Shown here in pieces: positions 17,384-22,958 of a stretch of 22,958 nt of DNA; the first letter of the stretch is position 1; each line of letters begins with the position of its first letter. The position numbers and the translations under genes are program-made. The notes under the pieces were generated by a model. That model saw only the letters and a list, made by a program, of their open reading frames with translations. It was not told where the DNA came from and did not search any database. Source of the DNA: Rhizophagus sp. LPA8_4_AMF (taxonomy: Eukaryota; Glomeromycota; Glomeromycetes; Glomerales; Glomeraceae); the NCBI GenBank assembly GCA_021464525.1, contig JADRCO010001063.1, forward strand, positions 1 through 22,958. Reading direction: 5' to 3'.

Positions 17384-18245
17384 ATGAGAAATCATATTTT
17401 GAAGAATCTTTTTGTAGTCCTTATGATATTTATTGTCTTCATTAATAATGATTTTAATGTTAATGCTGAAACAACTATCAAAGCAATGTTAAAAGCAGAT
17501 ATTAATGATAAAAAATTGGTAACTCGACAAACTGGACCCTCAAAATTAACCGATTGATAATCTTCATAAATCTACTACTTTTGATATTGGAGTACCTCAA
17601 GATACAATTTTTGCAAAATTTACTATAGAATGTAATGTTAAATCAGTAAAAGTTGCCGTTACTAAATATTCATTAGAAAAATTCGATATAAACGTTCAGT
17701 GGGTTAGTATGATGGGTGTCTCTATGAAGCCATTAGGAAATGTAGGAGAACCTAAAAACATAGGATCGTCTATTTACTCAGTGCGGACCCTTCTGAATGC
17801 CTTAATGTTCCATATGATGGACCTGGAGTTCTGGCCAAGGCTGAGATGTGTTTTTCTTTTAACGCACCACCAGAATATACAATAATGTTTTCACAACCCT
17901 GTGCAGAGGCTGCAAATATTATACCGGATTGTCCTTCTAATTCTACTACAGGAGGAATTCCACCACCTGCTCCACCTCCAGGAGGAACCTTCACCTCCCG
18001 GAGGAAGTCCACCACCACCTCCACCTCCTCCGCCTCCTTATAAAACTCCTGGAAATATTCCAACTCCTAATTTTCCCGAGCTTCCTGATTCCTCTGATTC
18101 CGGCTCCGTATATTGCTATTATAATTACTACAGCTTGCAATTGACATATCACAATCAAAACTATTCAACTCTACAAAGTGCAAACACAGAACTTTTGAAA
18201 AAAACAAATGGAAAAATTGTCATCATAACATCTATTATTATCTGA
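17384..18245 (+). pseudogene. Secreted proline-rich protein gene broken by three single-base shifts
   Basis: The ATG at 17384 starts a clear signal peptide: RNHILKN, a hydrophobic core (FVVLMIFIVF), then NVNA as a likely cleavage site near residue 32. The first frame ends at a TGA (17555), but the frame one base over runs on from 17553 to the A-run at 17754-17758. The original frame then resumes to about 17986, and after an extra A at 17987 the other frame runs to the TGA at 18243. Each segment is protein-like right up to the shift. The middle part has Cys residues (IEC, SEC, EMC, QPC, PDC). It is followed by a Pro/Gly tract with a run of nine prolines, then a Ser/Asp-rich and Tyr-rich end. 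AATAAA follows the stop by 28 bases. No known domain is recognised. A secreted or wall-associated protein, possibly an effector, is inference. The shifts may be recent mutations or base-calling errors. Confidence 0.7.
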
Positions 18246-18273
18246 TCGAAATGCATTTGATTGTTAAAATTAT

Positions 18274-18279
18274 AATAAA
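18274..18279 (+). terminator. Polyadenylation signal AATAAA of the secreted-protein gene
   Basis: AATAAA follows the final TGA by 28 bases in the expected orientation. This supports the reading that the last frame segment is the true end of the gene. Confidence 0.45.
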
Positions 18280-19305
18280 TGGTCTAAAGTTTAGTTTTGT
18301 TATTTTAAATACTTTATTGATTAATATAAAATTTATAATTTTTTTCAAAGTGATACAATAATAAGTAAGTGTTCAGTAATATATGCGATAGAATTAACTT
18401 TTTTTTTGTATACCTTAAACTTATTTTACTTATTTTAAAATAATTCACTACTATAATAAATAAATATATGATTGTCCGGAGACCGGAGGCCATCTCTCTG
18501 GAGACGAAATTATAAATGTTGATTATCCCCTGCAAAAGATCCTTCCACAAAAATCACCTTGTGAATAATTCATCGCGTCATGTCGATGTCATTTCCTTTT
18601 TGATCCCCTGAAATGTATTTACTTTATCAGTCACATGCACGCTGCGCACGCTGCGGCAGGTTTCCGTTTTCCTAGTTATCATTGTGATGTGATCAAAATG
18701 CACGTATTCATTTAACAGTTGTTTTTTTCTTTTCCTCCCTTTTTAATTAGACGGATATTTTATAAATTTTAAATTGATTGACGGAATTTTGGTATCGACT
18801 TACTCTTCATTGGTTTAAAATATGACACGATTGATAGTTGCAATCAATCTGACGAATAACCATGTTAACTTATATGATGGTATAGGATGAACTATCATGC
18901 ATAGTACACTATTAGACACAATAAATAGATTTTGTTATTTAACTTGTAATATTTTCAAATAAATTCGATCTTAAAGTTAGCTATAGTAATATAATTTATT
19001 TTTTTTTAATGATTTATCATAAAAACTTGTACGAAATGATTATCAATAATAGTTTAGTGTATTTCATGCAAACAATATGACCTAAAAGTGTATATATTCC
19101 TTAGTTCATGGTAAATTTTCAAAAAAATGATTGACCGAGGCTATCTATTGTGAGTATATTGTATTGGGATGTGGTTAATATTTGAAAAGAAAAAAAATTA
19201 TTATTTTCAATCATCGGATATTTAGGTTAACCCACCAAATAACTCAACTTTTTTTTGTGAAACCATCGTGCCAATTATTTTCTTAATTTTTCACTCTAAG
19301 GAATG
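18280..19305. other. Intergenic region, no gene seen
   Basis: AT-rich. A GC-richer spot at about 18473-18510 contains GTCCGGAGACCGGAGG and a nearby TCTGGAGAC. Another at 18630-18665 repeats CACGCTGCG. Neither forms a recognisable element and no reading frame is convincing. Confidence 0.45.
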
Positions 19306-19309
19306 ATGG

Positions 19310-19800
19310 CAGAATTTCTAAAGAGAATTTCATTAAAAATTCCATTTAAATTCTTCAGCTATTAACAAGCTTTCGTACTTTTTCAATACATATCTTAACA
19401 GGCTAAATCATATACTATTAATAAGGCATCATATATTTTTAATGAAGATAAAGATGATATTCTTAAAATATATGGGATATCCCAAAATCCAAATACAAAA
19501 GATTATATTATTGTACTTCAAGATGGTTATTGTGAAAGTTGTGGTGGTGCAAATCATGTCAAGTAAATAATTTAAAAGATAATTTTGCAAAATGGACTAG
19601 TGAAAATAAAAGATTGATGAATTCATTCAAGAAATGCAATTAAAAATTGAGAAAAGTAATGATATAATAGTTGAATGGATACCATATGACCAGTTTAATG
19701 ATATCAAAGAAATAAATAAGAGTAATTCTTCTATACTATATTCTGCAATATGGTTAGATGGTATTATTATATGACAATGAAAAAGAATACAAAAAAATTC
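19310..19800 (+). pseudogene. Kinase fragment, unit A: hinge, then Cys motif, then N-lobe
   Basis: A likely exon end (EFLK near 19313-19326) precedes an intron remnant with CTATTAAC (19359-19366) and acceptor TTAACAG. From 19402 the text reads AKSYTINKAS and KIYGISQNPNTKDYIIVLQ, the start of kinase exon 2 up to the hinge. It then passes directly into DGYCESCGG and, after a shift, CKSCQ, DNFAKWTSENK, VEWIPYDQF and SAIWLDG. Those are the N-terminal Cys region and N-lobe start. At least three one-base shifts and a TGA break it. There is no C-lobe (no HRD, DLG or APE). Compared with the intact kinase at 13180-14537 the segments are in permuted order. Confidence 0.75.
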
Positions 19801-20296
19801 TACTAATAAAAAGATAATTCACAATATATTACCAATGAATTCTTAAATTTCTTTATTTTTCATATATATTTTAACAGGTTAAATCATATACTATTAATGA
19901 AAATAAAGATAATATTCTTAAAATATATGGAATATCTCAAAATCCAGATACAAAAGATTATATTAGTATACATCAAGATGGTTATTGTGAAATTGTGTTG
20001 AAATATATAAAATGACAGAATATATATGGTGTAAATCATGTCAAATAAATAATTTAAAAAATAATTTTGCAAACTGGACTAGTGAAAATAAAAAAATTGA
20101 TGAATTAATTCAAGAAATGCAATTAAAAATCAATACTTGTGATGATATAATAGTCGAATGGATACCATATAGCCAGTTTAAGATTATGAAGGAAGTAGGA
20201 AAGGGTGGTTTTCTATTGTGTATTTAGCAATATGGATGAATGATCCATTAAAATATGATGAAAATAAAGATAATATTGATATTGAGTATGAAATAA
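19801..20296 (+). pseudogene. Kinase fragment, unit B: tandem copy of unit A
   Basis: This unit starts with the last codons of the preceding exon (NSQYITNEFLN, about 19816-19848), followed by a shrunken intron with acceptor TTTTAACAG and the exon start at 19878. It then repeats unit A: VKSYTINEN, KIYGISQNPDTKDY, DGYCE. After a one-base shift an open frame (20012-20227) runs MTEYIWCKSCQINNLKNNF and on through NWTSENKKIDE, VEWIPYSQF and EVGKGGF. One missing base then shifts to VYLAIWMNDPLKYDENKDN. Kinase similarity stops abruptly at about 20296, before the catalytic Lys. The period to unit A is 476 bp. The glycine loop is better preserved here than in the intact kinase. Confidence 0.75.
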
Positions 20297-21900
20297 CCTC
20301 CGATGTTGTATAGTATAGTGATATACCGATAAGTATAGTGAGTCCATACTTAGTATAGATGTTATACTTCGGACTTTTTAACGGTTGAAATAAAAATTTT
20401 TTTTTCGTAGACAAATATAAATTTACGTGTGAAATTTTTATATTTTTAATCTAATAAACCATTTCTTAATACTGTACTTATTAATTTTATTTATGAAATA
20501 GCTTTTATTTCGAGATTTAAAAAAGGTATTTATTACAAAGAAAGAGTTTTTCTTTAACTATCAGATCGTAACTAGATTTAGTAGTTTAAAACAAAATTTA
20601 CATGAATATATTGGCAAATCTTTTTGGGACCTCTTGAACGGCTTAAGAAACAAAAGTAGCTTTTTATATTTATTTTTTGTTTATTTTTCATTATGGAAAT
20701 GTTTGTAAATTTATTTTAACTTTATTTCTTTGCGATAGTGCTTCCAGAAAACATGAAAAAAAAGAATGTCTTAAACGAAATGGATCTTGTAACAAAAATA
20801 GCATAATATGGGTTGTGGTTTCAACCTTTAATCTGTTTTGGAAAGCCCTCATTTTCACTAATAAAGGTGCTTATGTTTTCTAATAATCAGTCTTTGGCTT
20901 TATCAATTGTCCCTTATATCATCCCAAGAGTCAGAAAATATATTTTAATAATGAACGAACTTATAATGACATCATAAGGTATCTATTAATGACTTGTGTT
21001 AATTTAATTATGCTGATATAATTACTTTTGGATTAATGATTAATTTGGATATAATTGATTATGCATCAAAATTTCAAAATTTTAGATTTAAAAAATCGCT
21101 TTGTTAAACTTTTAGTATGATGTAATTTTATAATGAAAAGTATATATAGGTTGCTTTTCTTAAAACTTTTTTTCTTCCCACTCTTTTGCTTTCTGACTTT
21201 TTTTAACACATTTTTTATTTCTTTTAAAAGTATCCAACAAAAGTGAGGATTCTCAATAGTCAATGAATAAAACTAAACCTATAACGTGAGAAATAAAGAG
21301 CAAATTAATCAAAATAATCAAATAGTGTTGTATTACATCAAGGTAATAATAATCCAAATACGTTAGTAAACGTTTATTGATTAATAGCAGTAATTGTTAT
21401 CTAATTTGTTTATTATTTCTGAATTAATATGATTATTTAATTAAAATATTAATTTTGTTAAATTCTCAGATTAAAGTAAAGGAAAATAATGCTATATTTT
21501 GAAATGTATTTAATATAAACGCTGATTATTCCTTGATATTTTTCATTTAGTATTTTTCGATTCAGGTTAAATTTACCTTGATACTATTTGATTAGACTGA
21601 TTAGTTTTGATGTATTTCATATGATCTTTTTATCAATATACCTTCCAGATGAAAATACTGTAACTGTATTAATATAAATTTACTGAATTTAAATTAAATT
21701 ATATAAATGGTGTAATATTTATTAAATTTACCCCTTTTGTTTATCAAGAATCTTAAGATCTTTGATAAACATTACTTGGCGTTTAAAAGTAGTTCGAATT
21801 GGCGGTAACCTATGTTAGAAGTTTTCCTCATCCTTCGTAAAATGTTCCTTTGTGCATTACTTTTTTTTAGTATTCGATAACATCATCATTTAATAGCTGA
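20297..21900. other. Intergenic region after the kinase fragments
   Basis: Begins with a segment rich in AGTATAGTG and ATACTT words (20297-20376), where kinase similarity ends. This may be the edge of an inserted repeat. A 15-bp inverted repeat without spacer lies at 21740-21769 (TTTATCAAGAATCTT against AAGATCTTTGATAAA, 13 of 15 paired). It could form a hairpin but has no transcription unit next to it. Open frames such as 20677-20883 are short and featureless. I see no gene I can support. Confidence 0.45.
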
Positions 21901-21972
21901 TTTATCAAAGTTTCTACTTGTCAAAACCTTGGGCGTAAATTTAATGGGGAAATCTTACCAAACTACCGTGTG

Positions 21973-22710
21973 ATGGTTTTGTCACAAGGTCACGTGATTT
22001 CCTGTTTACGTTTTTCTGAGGGGCAGGTTTTTTTACTAGGTCCGACCCTTTTTCCATCGTTACGAGATACTTACAAAACACTTGCCTCGACATTAGAAAC
22101 CATTCTTGGCACAAAGGGCGATAAGGTTACCCTTACATGTTTAGACACCCTCAAATTTTCGGACACTTTTAGTTGGATCTTGAGACCTTCGAGGGCGATC
22201 ACTGTTCCTACTTTCCTTCCGCCACAGGTGCTATTATTATTACGAGGTTTTGTCACGAACGACCTCTTCCACATTTTTAGAAAATATTTCTCCAAAAGCC
22301 GTACGCTCTATCAACACTTAAACGAATTTATGCAGATTGCCACCAAATTAATCAAGACACAATTATGGAAATCGCGCTCAGTTCTTTGGAAGCGTTGGAG
22401 AACGGATCACAAGATAACAAAACAAGACTTTAAACAATATCGGCAACGCCACCCTCTAGCTGTAAATCAAATTGTTCCTACATCTTTAGATGACGACAAT
22501 ATGCATCGCCGTAGGCGTTCACGCACACCGTTTAATTATGTCTGCCCACAATTGGACTTTCGTAATTATAAGACCAACTTGGACTATCTGTTTATTTTAT
22601 TTTCATCATCTAACTTTTTACATAGTGGTTCAAATTTCGCCCATGTGGGCGCTATTCTTTCAATGGACAATATCCGGATTTGTACGCGTCATCCCTTATT
22701 TTATGTCTAA
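21973..22710 (+). CDS. Probable non-LTR retrotransposon protein fragment, about 245 residues
   Basis: The frame opens after a TGA at 21898 and the first ATG is 21973. Composition is higher in G and C than the surroundings. The second half has a cluster like LIKTQLWKSRSVLWKRWR and basic MHRRRRSRT, resembling the region after the reverse transcriptase in fungal LINE proteins, where a helix is followed by an I/L-W-x-x-R motif. I see no reverse-transcriptase YADD or endonuclease motifs, so this would be a 5'-truncated fragment. A GC-rich tail with a T-run (about 22790-22842) follows. Family assignment is from general resemblance only; it could be another mobile-element or host protein. Confidence 0.4.
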   Translation: MVLSQGHVISCLRFSEGQVFLLGPTLFPSLRDTYKTLASTLETILGTKGDKVTLTCLDTLKFSDTFSWILRPSRAITVPTFLPPQVLLLLRGFVTNDLFHIFRKYFSKSRTLYQHLNEFMQIATKLIKTQLWKSRSVLWKRWRTDHKITKQDFKQYRQRHPLAVNQIVPTSLDDDNMHRRRRSRTPFNYVCPQLDFRNYKTNLDYLFILFSSSNFLHSGSNFAHVGAILSMDNIRICTRHPLFYV

Positions 22711-22843
22711 TTACCTAGTGCTTGATACCTTATTACTTTTAAATAGATTTTTCTATGGGTGTTCGGGTTATTTAATAAACTTATAGTTTAACTTAGGGTT
22801 CGGATTACATTATGGGTGGTGAGCGGGTGGGTTTTTTTTTTAT

Positions 22844-22958
22844 ATACACACACCTGCCAAAAGTATCCGGACACTTCGCAAATTACGAAATTAATTGAAT
22901 AAAGTCAGCTATAATAAAACTTTTTATTTTATTAATTAATTCAGCTTTGGTTCCATAA
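22844..22958 (+). mobile_element. Terminal inverted repeat of a Tc1/mariner-like transposon, cut by the window edge
   Basis: After a TA-rich stretch (TTTATATAC) comes CCTGCCAAAAGTATCCGGACACTT (about 22853-22876, a run of alternating CA before it). The CCAAAAGTATCCGGACA core is characteristic of terminal repeats of Tc1-type elements, which insert at TA. The following AT-rich sequence would be the inner part of the end before the transposase, which lies outside the window. No matching opposite end was found inside the window. Confidence 0.5.

Noticed and set aside
17770..18063. 97-codon frame on the minus strand across the proline-rich tract
   Set aside because: It is the antisense of the CCA/CCT-rich part of the secreted-protein gene; the G/V/E-rich peptide is the complement of that tract.
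20677..20883. 68-codon plus-strand frame starting MFIFHYGNVC
   Set aside because: No domain, no promoter or AATAAA in a useful place, and length within chance expectation for this much intergenic sequence.
22490..22786. 98-codon plus-strand frame overlapping the retroelement-like frame
   Set aside because: It overlaps the longer frame in another register and its hydrophobic text looks like a shifted reading of the same DNA.

Overview
The window looks like nuclear DNA of an AT-rich fungus, most likely an arbuscular mycorrhizal fungus of the Rhizophagus type (Glomeromycotina). This is a judgement from gene style, not from a search. The evidence is the strong A/T bias, short GT-AG introns with TATTAAC or TACTAAT branch-point-like sites, AATAAA signals just after stop codons, a Sel1-repeat protein, a tyrosine-kinase-like protein with an N-terminal Cys cluster, decayed relatives of that kinase, and abundant transposon debris. 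Bacterial features (ribosome binding sites, operons, CRISPR) are absent.

Layout. Positions 1-105 can fold as a nested RNA-like structure and may be a transposon tail. Up to about 3660 there is AT-rich sequence with no convincing gene. A Sel1-repeat gene (3776-5131, +) has a TATA box and an upstream TTGCGCAA palindrome, and it converges on an RNA polymerase III subunit RPC7/Rpc31-like gene (5708-6346, -). A GC-richer island (about 7240-8070) holds decayed coding-like sequence and a sliver of kinase. The stretch 8070-11100 is gene-poor. Two different degenerate minisatellites follow (11103-11417 and about 11550-11950), then a broken gene with a CPIC motif (12104-12510).

A complete two-exon kinase gene (13180-14537, -) is next, followed by an 808-bp element with inverted ends and a pyrimidine-rich minisatellite inside (15022-15829). 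A possible three-exon gene for a 55-residue protein with a CPSC motif lies at 16179-16631. A secreted, proline-rich protein gene broken by three single-base shifts lies at 17384-18245. A tandem pair of kinase fragments sits at about 19310-20296. The right end carries a probable non-LTR retrotransposon fragment (21973-22710) and the terminal repeat of a Tc1/mariner-like transposon that runs off the window.

The genes do not form one pathway. Kinases and Sel1 proteins are typical of the expanded signalling repertoire of these fungi, RPC7 is housekeeping, and the rest is repeat-driven genome turnover. The items most worth following up are the frameshifted secreted gene, the kinase fragments whose domains are in an unusual order, the inverted-repeat element with its internal minisatellite, and the small spliced gene. 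I see no clearly new multi-gene system.
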